Part shown: positions 1-7,910 of the stretch, piece after piece | Position numbering within the stretch: the stretch's first letter is position 1 | Layout: every line of letters begins with the position of its first letter | Assembly (NCBI GenBank): GCA_019429385.1 | Contig: JAHYIS010000004.1 | Coordinates: forward strand, 71,597 to 108,379 | DNA: 36,783 nt | Reading direction: 5' to 3' | Origin: ANME-2 cluster archaeon | GTDB lineage: Archaea > Halobacteriota > Methanosarcinia > Methanosarcinales > Methanocomedenaceae | The notes under the pieces: generated by a model | What the model saw: only the letters and a program-made list of their open reading frames with translations | Told to the model about the DNA's origin: nothing | Database searches by the model: none | Program-made: the position numbers and the translations under genes

Positions 1-552
1 ACCCAGTGCCGCTGCCAGTTTGATATGCAACAGTCCCGTAATTCCACTACCAATGACCAGTACGCTCTGTCCCGGCTTTATCCCTGCCATGCGCTGTCCC
101 CGAAACACGCACGCCAGTGGTTCTATGAATACCCCCTCATCAAAAGACATTTCGTCTGGCAGCAGGAATACGCCGCGGTCGACATTAATAGCCGGCACCC
201 GCAGGTACTCGGCAAAGCCGCCCGGGTCAAAATTGGTCGTGCGCAGGGTGTCACAGACCGTGTGGTGGCCGCTCAGGCAGTAGTTGCAGGTATTGCATGG
301 CACATGATGGGACACGAATACCCTGTCCCCCGGCTTGTATCGGGTAACATTCTCGCCAACCTCGACCACGGTGCCCGCCATCTCGTGCCCCAGCACCAGC
401 GGCGCGCGCATGATGCGATACCACTCCATCACATCACTGCCACAGATGCCGCTGGCATCAACCCTGACCAGCAGTTCATCCTTGCCGACAATGGGGACGG
501 GTATCTCTTCGAGACGCACGTCGTTATTGTTATAATAAACTGCAACGCGCAA
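1..552 (-). CDS. Zinc-dependent medium-chain alcohol/polyol dehydrogenase, N-terminal 184 residues (runs off the left edge)
   Basis: Medium-chain dehydrogenase of the sorbitol/threonine dehydrogenase type, which oxidises an alcohol or polyol with NAD(P). Seen: catalytic-zinc residues in SGICGSD and GHEMAG, a structural-zinc group of four cysteines (PCNTCNYC, then a fourth Cys after SGHHTV), and a GSGITG nucleotide-binding motif close to the window edge, so the Rossmann domain is cut off. I chose a TTG start because a stop codon lies directly before it and AGGAG sits 8 nt upstream. It follows the LsrF-like aldolase by 11 nt, so the two are probably cotranscribed and may act on related carbonyl/alcohol metabolites. 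The substrate cannot be told from sequence. The family call is firm. Confidence 0.88.
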   Translation of the reverse strand, partial: MRVAVYYNNNDVRLEEIPVPIVGKDELLVRVDASGICGSDVMEWYRIMRAPLVLGHEMAGTVVEVGENVTRYKPGDRVFVSHHVPCNTCNYCLSGHHTVCDTLRTTNFDPGGFAEYLRVPAINVDRGVFLLPDEMSFDEGVFIEPLACVFRGQRMAGIKPGQSVLVIGSGITGLLHIKLAAALG

Positions 553-563
553 TTATACGGCTC

Positions 564-1352
564 CTATTTTTCCTTCTCGCTGTTATACAGGTCCATTGCT
601 TCCTTTGGTGTGTAGTTCTGGTGAACAATTGAACGTACTGCCTTTATCATGGCAACAGGATGGTCGTTCTGCCAGATATTACGGCCCATGTCAACTCCCA
701 CGGCACCCTCGGAAATAGCACCATGGACCAGTTCGAACACGTCTATTTCTGTATCCATCTGCTTGCCGCCGGCCACTACGATGGGTACGGGACAGCCTTC
801 CACGACCTTGTGGAAATCATCAGAATAATAGGTCTTGACTATCTTTGCGCCCAGTTCGGCTGCTATCCGGCAGCACAGACCCAGGTACCGTGCATCCCTG
901 ACCATGTCCTTACCCACAGCGGTAACTGCCACCACTGGCATGCCGTAGCGTTCACATTCGTTGACAAGATTGCCCAGGTTCATCAGTGTCTGGTGCTCGT
1001 ACTGGCTGCCAACATAGATGGACATGGCAACTGCTGCCACGTTCAGTCGCAGTGCATCTTCCACCGATGTGGTGATGCCTTCTCGTGAGAGGTCTTCGCC
1101 CACGATGCTGTTGCCGCCCGATACTCTCAGTACAATGGGGGTGGAAGTGCCAGGGTCCACGCCTGTGCGCAATACTCCGCGGGCAGGCATGAGCGCATCT
1201 GCATATTCAATAAGTGGTTTGATTGTCTCTCCGGCGTTTTCCAGTCTTGACGTGGGTCCAAGGAAATACCCGTGGTCCACTGCCAGCATTACTGTTCGTC
1301 CGGTTTTTGGCTGTATGATGTGTGATATCCGATTTTGCATACCCCAGTCCAT
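564..1352 (-). CDS. LsrF-like class I aldolase/thiolase (DeoC/LacD/LsrF family)
   Basis: 262-residue TIM-barrel enzyme. By my recollection of bacterial LsrF (3-hydroxy-5-phosphonooxypentane-2,4-dione thiolase) it is strikingly similar throughout: DWGMQNRIS near the start, PKTGRTVMLAVDHGYF, GSQYEHQ, TAVGKDMVRDARY, KTYYSDDF with the likely Schiff-base lysine, CPVPIVVAGGKQ and GVDMGRNIWQ. It is less like archaeal AroA' (the ADH synthase of aromatic amino acid synthesis), which belongs to the same superfamily. The ATG at 1352 has GGAGG six nt upstream; a longer reading frame upstream has no support. It lies between trkH and a zinc alcohol dehydrogenase, with 11 nt to the latter. No other lsr gene is visible, so an autoinducer-2 role is doubtful and the real substrate is unknown. 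Confidence 0.85.
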   Translation of the reverse strand: MDWGMQNRISHIIQPKTGRTVMLAVDHGYFLGPTSRLENAGETIKPLIEYADALMPARGVLRTGVDPGTSTPIVLRVSGGNSIVGEDLSREGITTSVEDALRLNVAAVAMSIYVGSQYEHQTLMNLGNLVNECERYGMPVVAVTAVGKDMVRDARYLGLCCRIAAELGAKIVKTYYSDDFHKVVEGCPVPIVVAGGKQMDTEIDVFELVHGAISEGAVGVDMGRNIWQNDHPVAMIKAVRSIVHQNYTPKEAMDLYNSEKEK

Positions 1353-1395
1353 GGTAGTCCTCCATTGATGGTTCAAATAGGTAATAGGTAGATTG

Positions 1396-1405
1396 ATATT
1401 TATTA
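1396..1405 (-). promoter_or_regulatory. Possible TATA box for the aldolase-dehydrogenase pair
   Basis: On the minus strand this reads TAATAAATAT, in the 58-nt gap after the trkH stop. A start of transcription about 26 nt downstream would give a leader of about 20 nt carrying the GGAGG site. A weak call: the region is generally AT-rich. Confidence 0.25.
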
Positions 1406-1410
1406 TTTGC

Positions 1411-2868
1411 TTATTCTTTCCAGAATCCCGGAAGTAACAACACCAGCACCGTAAATATCTCAAGCCTGCCAATCCACATATTGGCAATAAGCACCAGTTT
1501 TCCCATTACAGGTATGGTACTGAAATTTGACCACGGTCCCACCAGGTCAAATCCTGGCCCGATATTGCCCAGCGTTGCTATGGATGCCGAAGCTGCACTG
1601 AAAGCATCAATTCCCAGTTCGCCCAATATGAACGTACTGGTCATGAACACCAGGATATACAGGATAATGAAGGAGAAAATACTGCTCATCACATCCTCGG
1701 GTACGACCCGCTCACCCAGGCGGATAGGACGCACTATTTTTGGCTGGAGCGACCTGAACAGTTCCCGATATCCGTATTTCAACATCAACAACAACCGCAC
1801 AACTTTAATACCGCCTGCTGTTGAGCCCGCGCTGCCTCCGATGAACATAAGCATGCACAGTATCATGCGGCCAGAGTCAGGCCATGTATTAAAATCGTTC
1901 GTTGCAAAGCCTGTTGTTGTCAGGATGGACAGCACCTGGAATATGGCGTATCGAAATGATGTGCCAATTCCTTCAAATGTCCCGGTACTCCACAGGGTCC
2001 ATGTCAAAACTACTGTTGTACCAACCACAATAAAGCTGTAGAATTTGAACTCACCATCTTTAAGCAGACTTCTATGGTCAACATATATCAACCGGTAATG
2101 CAGTGCAAAATTAGCACCGGCAACAAACATGAAAAAGGTGATGATACCCTCGATAACGGGACTGTTAAAAGCTGCAATAGAATCGGCCCTGGGTGAGAAA
2201 CCACCGCAGGCCATAGTAGTGAACGTGTGGGTCAGCCCGTCATATACTCCCATACCGGCAGCCAGCAGCGCAATGAACTCAACTGCTGAGATGACCACAT
2301 ACACCATCCAGAGTATCTTGGCAGTTTCTTTTAATTTTGGTTTCAGTTTATCTTCAGTAGGGCCTGGTGCTTCTGCTTTAAATAACTGGCGACCTGCTAT
2401 TGCCAGTTTGGGCAGGATGGCAAGGAAAAGCATGATGATACCCATACCGCCCAGCCATTGCATGAAACTCCGCCAGAACAGCAATGCTTTTGAATAAGAC
2501 TCGATATCGGTCATAATGGTAGCACCTGTAGTGGTAAAACCTGACATAGACTCGAAAAGGGCATCAACCGGATGCATTCCGCTGAACAGGAAAGGTAAAG
2601 CGCCAAAGATTGCTGCTGACAGCCAGCCAAAAGCCACTATGCCAAAACTTTCGCGGTTCCTGAACTCATCAGTGCTGCGGTTGGTATGTTCCAGCACAAG
2701 TCCTACAGACGTTGTAATTATGAATGAATATACGAAGACCATAACAGATGGGAACTGTGCAGGGTCGTGCCGGGAATAATAATATCCAACCAGCGCCGGG
2801 ATAAGCATTACAACGCCCAGGTATTTCAGGATGATTCCCAGGGTGTTAAGGACCATATTGAATTTCAT
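1411..2868 (-). CDS. trkH: TrkH/KtrB-type potassium transporter membrane subunit
   Basis: 485-residue polytopic membrane protein that forms the potassium-conducting subunit of a Trk/Ktr uptake system. The four selectivity-filter loops are recognisable: TTTGAT (about 112-117), TMACGGF (218-224), TTTGFAT (317-323) and LGNIGPGF (433-440), each in an M1-P-M2 context. A conserved GGSAGSTAGGIK gating stretch lies at about 344-355, and the C-terminus (IGRLEIFTVLVLLLPGFW) is typical of the family, so the protein is full length. A cytoplasmic NAD-binding TrkA partner is expected but not in this window. The start ATG is preceded by AGGT and a strong TATA-like stretch. Confidence 0.95.
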   Translation of the reverse strand: MKFNMVLNTLGIILKYLGVVMLIPALVGYYYSRHDPAQFPSVMVFVYSFIITTSVGLVLEHTNRSTDEFRNRESFGIVAFGWLSAAIFGALPFLFSGMHPVDALFESMSGFTTTGATIMTDIESYSKALLFWRSFMQWLGGMGIIMLFLAILPKLAIAGRQLFKAEAPGPTEDKLKPKLKETAKILWMVYVVISAVEFIALLAAGMGVYDGLTHTFTTMACGGFSPRADSIAAFNSPVIEGIITFFMFVAGANFALHYRLIYVDHRSLLKDGEFKFYSFIVVGTTVVLTWTLWSTGTFEGIGTSFRYAIFQVLSILTTTGFATNDFNTWPDSGRMILCMLMFIGGSAGSTAGGIKVVRLLLMLKYGYRELFRSLQPKIVRPIRLGERVVPEDVMSSIFSFIILYILVFMTSTFILGELGIDAFSAASASIATLGNIGPGFDLVGPWSNFSTIPVMGKLVLIANMWIGRLEIFTVLVLLLPGFWKE

Positions 2869-2890
2869 TGTATTACCTACAGTGAATATA

Positions 2891-2901
2891 ATTTATATAA
2901 A
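2891..2901 (-). promoter_or_regulatory. Candidate TATA box of trkH
   Basis: Minus strand TTATATAAAT, centred about 28 nt before the trkH ATG. Transcription would begin within a few nucleotides of the start codon, so the mRNA would be nearly leaderless. It sits in the 41-nt gap behind the geranylgeranyl reductase stop. Confidence 0.45.
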
Positions 2902-2909
2902 AAGTTCGG

Positions 2910-4127
2910 TTATTCCTTCCCCACCATTGCTTTTAATGCAACTCTGAAAACACCCAGCAACTTCTTTCCTTTAGCCCTGGCCACCAGCTTACCCAGCAAC
3001 ACTGACGGATGGTCAATATCCCCATGCATACTGATAAGCTCCAAAACCTCAGGCTCGCCAAAGAACCGCATAAGTTCATTGAAATCATCATCTCCCAGCC
3101 GCCCAAACACCTTGTGTATCCGCATCCCAACAGCCAGTTCGCGCCCCACAACCTCACGCCACCGCCTGTCATACTCCATCAGTGCCCGTGTAGAAGTATC
3201 ACCTGACAGCACCGCATTTGCGGCAACCTCGCCTCCGATCTGAGCACACAGGGCGCCCATATACACACCACCGCCCGATGTGGGCTTAACCTGCCCTGCA
3301 GCATCCCCTGTGATGAGCACACCATCTGCCACAGTGCATGATTGCGGACCCAGCGGGATACAACCCACCAGCATATCCGAAAATCCACGTCCGGCACGTT
3401 CTTTCATCCTTGGATTGCTGGTCAGGAACTGCATAAGATGTTCATAAGCGCTCAAATGCGTCCTTTTTGGGTCGACACACAGTCCTATCCGTGCCACATT
3501 ATCGCTTACAGGCACTGCCCACGCAAAGAACCCCGGTACCTCATGACCTACGAACACTTCCACATGGTCAGTATCTTCCACATCATAAACTGTCTCTATC
3601 TGCACCCCTGACAGTACTTTTTGCACCTGGCCCAAACCGCTCCATCTTGCAATACTTCCCTGCACACCGTCAGCCCCAATGACCACTCCTGCTTTTATCT
3701 GCATCTTCCTACCGCCGTGTACAACTTCAAGCACCTTCATACCATCAGCATCGTGCAACCCCACCGCCTTTGTCCCTAGCATGACATCAACACCCCCTGC
3801 AACAGCCAGTCTGAGCAAATGCCGGTCAAACATCTTGCGGTCAATCACATATGCCCTGACCTTTTCACCGCCAATGGAAATGATGCTGCCGTCGGGTGCA
3901 AATATGTGCGCTCCGGTAACTTCCTGGTAAACCCATGGCCCGGGTTCGATGCCACATACATCAAGGGTCTTACTGCTCACCAGTCCCGTACATTGTACAG
4001 GTGAACCCGCAGCCCGGTGTTCTTCAATGATAAGTGTCTTTGCCCCGCTCATCGCAGCATGCCTTGCAGACATGGAACCGGCAGGCCCCCCGCCTACAAC
4101 CACAATATCATATGAAACCTCACTCAA
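2910..4127 (-). CDS. Geranylgeranyl reductase family flavoprotein (archaeal lipid saturation)
   Basis: Roughly 405-residue FAD enzyme of the geranylgeranyl reductase family (COG0644). In archaea these saturate geranylgeranyl chains of ether lipids; the family also includes paralogues of other function. Seen: an N-terminal dinucleotide fold (DIVVVGGGPAGS), a central GVIGADG stretch, and the family motif ITGDAAGQVKPTSGGGV. I prefer the TTG at 4127 because GGTGAGGT lies just upstream and the product then begins directly before the FAD fold. Frames starting at 4163 add twelve residues with no homology value. This start overlaps the end of the Tfx gene by 8 nt, suggesting translational coupling. 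Specific substrate (phospholipid or a quinone side chain) cannot be settled here. Confidence 0.88.
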   Translation of the reverse strand: MSEVSYDIVVVGGGPAGSMSARHAAMSGAKTLIIEEHRAAGSPVQCTGLVSSKTLDVCGIEPGPWVYQEVTGAHIFAPDGSIISIGGEKVRAYVIDRKMFDRHLLRLAVAGGVDVMLGTKAVGLHDADGMKVLEVVHGGRKMQIKAGVVIGADGVQGSIARWSGLGQVQKVLSGVQIETVYDVEDTDHVEVFVGHEVPGFFAWAVPVSDNVARIGLCVDPKRTHLSAYEHLMQFLTSNPRMKERAGRGFSDMLVGCIPLGPQSCTVADGVLITGDAAGQVKPTSGGGVYMGALCAQIGGEVAANAVLSGDTSTRALMEYDRRWREVVGRELAVGMRIHKVFGRLGDDDFNELMRFFGEPEVLELISMHGDIDHPSVLLGKLVARAKGKKLLGVFRVALKAMVGKE

Positions 4128-4530
4128 AGGATACCTCACCGGTCCTGCTGATAAAGATAACAAAAGAACGTTTTACCCTCCGGTGTTCTATCACACCCGG
4201 CATGGTTTCATGGATCTGGGTGATGATATCAAGTGTATTTCCATGCATCTTTATTCCTGCCCGGTCAGCCTCATTGAATATGATGCGGGGGATAGACATT
4301 ACATCAGTATCCTGGACAATAGTAATGGACACCAGTGCCTGGAGATGTTCCCATTCTACAAGGGTAGCTTTTGCCTTTTCTATATTCTGGTACGCTCGTT
4401 TTTCAATCACACTGACATTGACACGGCTTGTATTGAGCATCTTAGCTATGCGGTCCTGTGTATAACCTTTCATACGAAGCTCCAACACCCGTTTTTGCCG
4501 AATAGTCAAAAAAGAATTATTGTTAGGCAT
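4120..4530 (-). CDS. tfx: Tfx-family DNA-binding transcriptional regulator
   Basis: 136-residue archaeal regulator. The N-terminal half is a LuxR/sigma-like helix-turn-helix (about residues 8-50, with LTIRQKRVLELR, GYTQDRIAKML and TSRVNVSVIEKRA). The C-terminal half is the Tfx-specific domain. The founding member binds near the molybdenum formylmethanofuran dehydrogenase operon of Methanothermobacter. Here it is followed, with overlap, by a geranylgeranyl reductase, and preceded by mtd on the same strand. Two inverted repeats lie directly upstream and could be its own operator. No clear ribosome binding site precedes the ATG, so the message may be leaderless or near-leaderless. Confidence 0.88.
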   Translation of the reverse strand: MPNNNSFLTIRQKRVLELRMKGYTQDRIAKMLNTSRVNVSVIEKRAYQNIEKAKATLVEWEHLQALVSITIVQDTDVMSIPRIIFNEADRAGIKMHGNTLDIITQIHETMPGVIEHRRVKRSFVIFISRTGEVSFE

Positions 4531-4551
4531 TGACAGTACTATCTATCTTTT

Positions 4552-4595
4552 CAAAGTAATAACTTTGGTGGATATTGCTCTGTCGAACAACAGAA
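4552..4595. promoter_or_regulatory. Pair of short inverted repeats upstream of tfx (candidate operators)
   Basis: CAAAGT-AATA-ACTTTG at 4552-4567 and TCTGT-CGAACA-ACAGA at 4579-4594 lie 22-65 nt before the Tfx start codon, where an archaeal core promoter should be. Autoregulation by Tfx is an inference from position only. Confidence 0.35.
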
Positions 4596-4606
4596 TAACG
4601 AAAAAT

Positions 4607-4660
4607 ACAAGAAAATCCTCCCTACGGTTGGATTAACTTGAGTACACAAAGTTATACTTT
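4607..4660. repeat. Intergenic repeat element, short copy
   Basis: A 36-nt block (4607-4642) recurs with one mismatch at 9620-9655, and a second 16-nt block (4645-4660) recurs with one mismatch at 9697-9712. In this copy the blocks are separated by only 2 nt; in the other they are 41 nt apart. It lies between tfx and mtd, beyond the mtd terminator. See the matching entry and the finding. Confidence 0.8.
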
Positions 4661-4672
4661 ATGTACGAGTAC

Positions 4673-4702
4673 AAAATAAAAAGGGGGCTAATGCCGCCCC
4701 TT
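4673..4702 (-). terminator. Hairpin and T-rich tract downstream of mtd
   Basis: On the minus strand, directly after the mtd stop, AAGGGG pairs with CCCCTT around a short GC-containing loop (4681-4702), followed by TTTTTATTTT. It looks like an intrinsic-type or hairpin-assisted transcription end for mtd. Confidence 0.7.
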
Positions 4703-4710
4703 CAATAAAC

Positions 4711-5541
4711 CTATTGCGGTTTTTCGTAAAGCTTGGTCTTGGTCCTTCGGCTACCGTCCTTCATATGAGGCTGCCTGAACACTGCATCATTACCCTTTTC
4801 GATCTCCCTGGCGTCTATGGCCAGCTGAGCTGCTGCCCTCATCATTTCGTGACCCGTCGCTGTTGTCAGGGTAACCTGTTCAATCTCTTTCATCATGAAG
4901 CAGGCAGGGAAGTTGATCTCAGCTACCTTGTCAGCCATGTGCAAAGCTGCGAGCGCCTTGGCCTTTGCATACGGATTATTGAATCTTGCACTTTCTACAG
5001 CCTTTTGTGCAGTTACCAGAACATGAGGCAGTTCAAGGTCCTTGCCTGACTTGCCTGCATTTGCCTGGTCAATGACAGCATCAAACGCTTCCTGGATAAG
5101 CCTGACCACACCACAGGTGGATAGTACCTTCATGGCATCACTGTTGAAACTGGCCATCTCTACACAATCAAGGAACTCTGTCTTGGCACCGATGAGCGGG
5201 TCCACTTTCATAATTAAATATCCAAAACCTGCATCTTCCAGGGCCTGGCGGTCTTCCTTCTTGGTAGGACCATCAGAAATAACGATTACACGCCTGTCCT
5301 TCCATATCTCACGTGCAGCAGTGGGGCCTGGGGCTGATGAGTTGGGACTGATCATGACATAGAAATCAGCTTCATAATTCCTGAAGTGTTTCGTATGTTC
5401 AGCTTCTCCCTTCCCCATCTTGGCTCCAGTGCCAAACGACCTGATCTCTATTCCCTCTCTAGCCGCGATCTCATCAAGAATGAGATCGATAACCTGGGAC
5501 ATCCCCAAGTTTCCCAATTTAATGAATCCTATTTTAACCAT
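4711..5541 (-). CDS. mtd: F420-dependent methylenetetrahydromethanopterin dehydrogenase
   Basis: 276-residue cytoplasmic enzyme that interconverts methylene-H4MPT and methenyl-H4MPT with coenzyme F420, a core C1 step of methanogenesis or its reverse. The sequence is characteristic over its whole length: VKIGFIKLGNLGMSQV at the N-terminus, SFGTGAKM, ISPNSSAPGPTAARE, ISDGPTKK, and the C-terminal MKEIEQVTLTTATGHEMMRAAAQ. The ATG at 5541 is preceded by GTGAT with 5-nt spacing and a TATA box at the right distance. An upstream GTG three codons earlier would overlap that ribosome site and is less likely. The gene stands alone with its own promoter and terminator. This gene is the strongest sign of an H4MPT-using methanogen or methanotroph. 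Confidence 0.97.
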   Translation of the reverse strand: MVKIGFIKLGNLGMSQVIDLILDEIAAREGIEIRSFGTGAKMGKGEAEHTKHFRNYEADFYVMISPNSSAPGPTAAREIWKDRRVIVISDGPTKKEDRQALEDAGFGYLIMKVDPLIGAKTEFLDCVEMASFNSDAMKVLSTCGVVRLIQEAFDAVIDQANAGKSGKDLELPHVLVTAQKAVESARFNNPYAKAKALAALHMADKVAEINFPACFMMKEIEQVTLTTATGHEMMRAAAQLAIDAREIEKGNDAVFRQPHMKDGSRRTKTKLYEKPQ

Positions 5542-5572
5542 ATGGATCACAAAAATGAAATTGGACGATGTA

Positions 5573-5580
5573 CTTATATG
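5573..5580 (-). promoter_or_regulatory. TATA box of mtd
   Basis: Minus strand CATATAAG preceded by an A-rich BRE-like stretch. Its centre is about 35 nt before the ATG, predicting a 9-10 nt leader that just includes the GTGAT ribosome site. The fit supports the chosen mtd start. Confidence 0.6.
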
Positions 5581-5700
5581 TGTTTTGAAATTGTTCGGAC
5601 AAAATCATGGAATAGAAGCAAAATTGTAATTATTAATATACAACTTTAACTTCGGAATCCTTATGATAAATCAGCAGAATTTATAAACTGGTGATATTGA

Positions 5701-6144
5701 TTGGTAAGAGTTCTGGCAACCGGTACATTTGATATACTTCATCCAGGACACATATTGTATCTGGAGGAAGCAAAAAAAATGGGCGACGAGCTGTGGGTAA
5801 TTGTAGCCTGTACCACAATGGTAACGCACAAACCCAGACCATTCCTTCCAGAAGAGCAGCGACTTGCTATGGTGAAGTCATTGAAAGTGGTGGACCATGC
5901 TGTGCTGGGTGACGAGCATGATATGTTCAAACCTTTGACTGACATCCAGCCTGATATCATCGTACTGGGACATGACCAGCACTTCAATGAAAATGACCTT
6001 GAAAAGGAACTGGCATCCCGGGGAATAAATGCAAAAGTAGTCCGCGTAACAAAACGCGACCGATGTAATACGTGTAGTAGTGGTGCCATCATCAGGTTGA
6101 TTACAGATAAACTTCCTTTCAGTCGGATTGACTATACAAGATAA
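5701..6144 (+). CDS. ribL: FAD synthetase, RibL-type nucleotidyltransferase
   Basis: 147-residue cytidylyltransferase-fold protein. Archaeal RibL adenylates FMN to FAD. Seen: the GTFDILHPGHILYLEEAK motif at residues 8-25 (the HxGH nucleotidyltransferase signature), FLPEEQR, and the C-terminal Cys pair in CNTCSSGAI, a feature of the archaeal family (redox sensitivity has been reported for it). The start is TTG, with GGTGA six nt upstream and no better ATG nearby. It is divergent from mtd and convergent with the next gene. A glycerol-3-phosphate cytidylyltransferase-like role is the main alternative. Confidence 0.85.
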   Translation: MVRVLATGTFDILHPGHILYLEEAKKMGDELWVIVACTTMVTHKPRPFLPEEQRLAMVKSLKVVDHAVLGDEHDMFKPLTDIQPDIIVLGHDQHFNENDLEKELASRGINAKVVRVTKRDRCNTCSSGAIIRLITDKLPFSRIDYTR

Positions 6145-6177
6145 CGTTTTTCTTTAACCACTCAAAAAAAAGACGTT
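6143..6177. terminator. Bidirectional hairpin between convergent genes
   Basis: AACGT followed by a T-rich arm pairs, with a few mismatches, with an A-rich arm ending in ACGTT. The structure spans the stop codons of both ribL (+) and the 498-aa gene (-) and gives a T-rich exit on each strand, fitting a shared terminator. Confidence 0.6.
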
Positions 6178-7672
6178 ATAAATCAGGGAAAATCACTTTA
6201 AATATATTATTTTCAAGGTGTATCAATACAAGATGGAATCCTCCCTTATTAGCGGTCTTGACAAAACCAATCGGATTAACCAGCACATCCGGCACTTTAG
6301 ACCCATACACCTTTCCCAGTACCTTCTTCACTCCCGCGTTGGTACCAGTATCTTTTCGGGCTGCTGATATAGCATCATCTTCAAATCCCTTGGTAGATAA
6401 TAAAAATCCTGCCCTGAGACTGTTCCATTCATTCTTATTCTCTTTGATGTTCTCAAGTTCTTTAAGAAATACATCCACTTCATAGGACTTGGTAATCTTG
6501 TTCGTTATCCTGGCAGCAAACAGGACATTATCGGAACCGTCCTCAATGACAACATCAAATTTATGTTCTACATGACCTTCATGATAGGTCTGCGAGAATT
6601 TGATCACTTTCACTCTCGGGATATTCATCCAAATATTCTTAAGAGTGGCAGAGTTTCCGCTTTCTGCAATGTTCAGGAAAAAATCACTTAACAGATATTT
6701 TACAAATTCAAACTCCGGTGTTTTGGTTACCTGTACCTTAAATATCTCGGAATCATCCCTGTTTGCAAGTCCTGCAGGCAAACTAATGGTCAGGTCGACA
6801 TTGTTGCGGGCAGCTTCTGCCAGGTTCAGGGATATATGTCCCTTAAATTCATCCACTATGGTATGGAGCGCAGGTTGTGATTCATCTACAATCAAAGCAA
6901 GTACCGTTATCCGTTTCATGGCATCTTCCATGCTGTTTACGAGTGTCCTGACCTTACTCTTGTATATGTTGACAATACCATTTTGCTTGCACATTTTATC
7001 CGGAGTAGAAGCTGTGTGTTTGTTATTTTTATCAAGATATACAGTCAGTATTTCCCCACCTCTATGATAACATGCAATATACCTGCCTTCAGGGAGTTTT
7101 AATTCGACATACCCTACCAATTTTTCCTGTACCAGTTTATAATTAAGTTTTGACAGGTCGGTAAATTCAGTATCAAGGTCTTTGTATATTGGTTCGAGGT
7201 CTTTTTTAGCTATGGAATTCAATAACAATGGTAAAGATTCTTTCCCTTCAGGGGATTGATAAATATCGATTATTGCATTTTGATAGTTACCCAGTACATA
7301 CCTGAAAGCTTCCTCATCACTAACATCCAGTTTGTTGTTAATAATTCCTATGAGTTCACCACGCCACATAGAAAAGACTGATATCGTTTCATCGACATGA
7401 ATAAAAAGACAACCCGAGAAATCTTCTTTTTTTAAATAATCAAGCAGTTTCACCAGTAAAATATAATATGACCTTAGTTGCAAATGTACTGGCTTGAATG
7501 TCCTGATAATCTCCAATATCCAATCGATATCATTTTTATTTTGAGTAATCTTTTTTGGTTTACGATGCGGCTTCTTCATGGCATCGAGGAATGTATCTAA
7601 TCCCGATTCCTTTATGAAGTTCTCCAGTTCTGCTACATCAGTTAAATCTACTTTTTTTTCAGGCCCGCCCAT
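6176..7672 (-). CDS. Uncharacterised 498-residue protein
   Basis: I do not recognise this protein. It is soluble by appearance, with no signal peptide or membrane segment. The N-terminus is short, charged and helical; residues of about 65-140 (LLVKLLDYLKKEDFSGCLFIHV, then WRGELIGIINNK) weakly recall the DUF4388/PatA-like sensor fold, in which a short beta unit follows a helix. The middle is rich in aspartate and lysine. The C-terminal 100 residues look like a second alpha/beta domain. The ATG is preceded by AGGTG at 5 nt and a TATA-like stretch about 65 nt upstream. It is a single-gene unit, and function is open. Confidence 0.75.
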   Translation of the reverse strand: MGGPEKKVDLTDVAELENFIKESGLDTFLDAMKKPHRKPKKITQNKNDIDWILEIIRTFKPVHLQLRSYYILLVKLLDYLKKEDFSGCLFIHVDETISVFSMWRGELIGIINNKLDVSDEEAFRYVLGNYQNAIIDIYQSPEGKESLPLLLNSIAKKDLEPIYKDLDTEFTDLSKLNYKLVQEKLVGYVELKLPEGRYIACYHRGGEILTVYLDKNNKHTASTPDKMCKQNGIVNIYKSKVRTLVNSMEDAMKRITVLALIVDESQPALHTIVDEFKGHISLNLAEAARNNVDLTISLPAGLANRDDSEIFKVQVTKTPEFEFVKYLLSDFFLNIAESGNSATLKNIWMNIPRVKVIKFSQTYHEGHVEHKFDVVIEDGSDNVLFAARITNKITKSYEVDVFLKELENIKENKNEWNSLRAGFLLSTKGFEDDAISAARKDTGTNAGVKKVLGKVYGSKVPDVLVNPIGFVKTANKGGFHLVLIHLENNIFKVIFPDL

Positions 7673-7735
7673 TTTTACACCTATGTAAATAAGAAAAACC
7701 CGAATATCATACTTTTTTTCACAGATTAATAAATG

Positions 7736-7747
7736 ATTTTATATATT
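7736..7747 (-). promoter_or_regulatory. Candidate TATA box of the 498-residue protein gene
   Basis: Minus strand AATATATAAAAT, about 70 nt before the ATG, predicting a leader of roughly 40 nt. The flanking 7673-7910 gap is otherwise AT-rich without visible genes. Confidence 0.4.
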
Positions 7748-7814
7748 GTATTCATATAAAAGTATTATCACACTCTGATTGCGTAAACTATTAGAAGTAT
7801 CATCAATCATAACC

Positions 7815-7824
7815 TTTATAAAAT
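7815..7824 (+). promoter_or_regulatory. Candidate TATA box of the DUF2180 pair
   Basis: TTTATAAAAT lies about 90 nt before the first DUF2180 start, with a predicted transcription start near 7846. It is the best TATA match upstream of this three-gene (+) unit. Confidence 0.4.
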
Positions 7825-7910
7825 TGGGTGGAAGTCAGTACCACGATATTTCCACCTAAACAAATGAACCTGGAATGGTATACTACACTTTTCAGGAACG
7901 GGTGAAATAT

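Noticed and set aside
25-615. 196-codon plus-strand open frame at the left edge
   Set aside because: It is opposite the zinc dehydrogenase, whose metal and NAD motifs are unambiguous on the minus strand.
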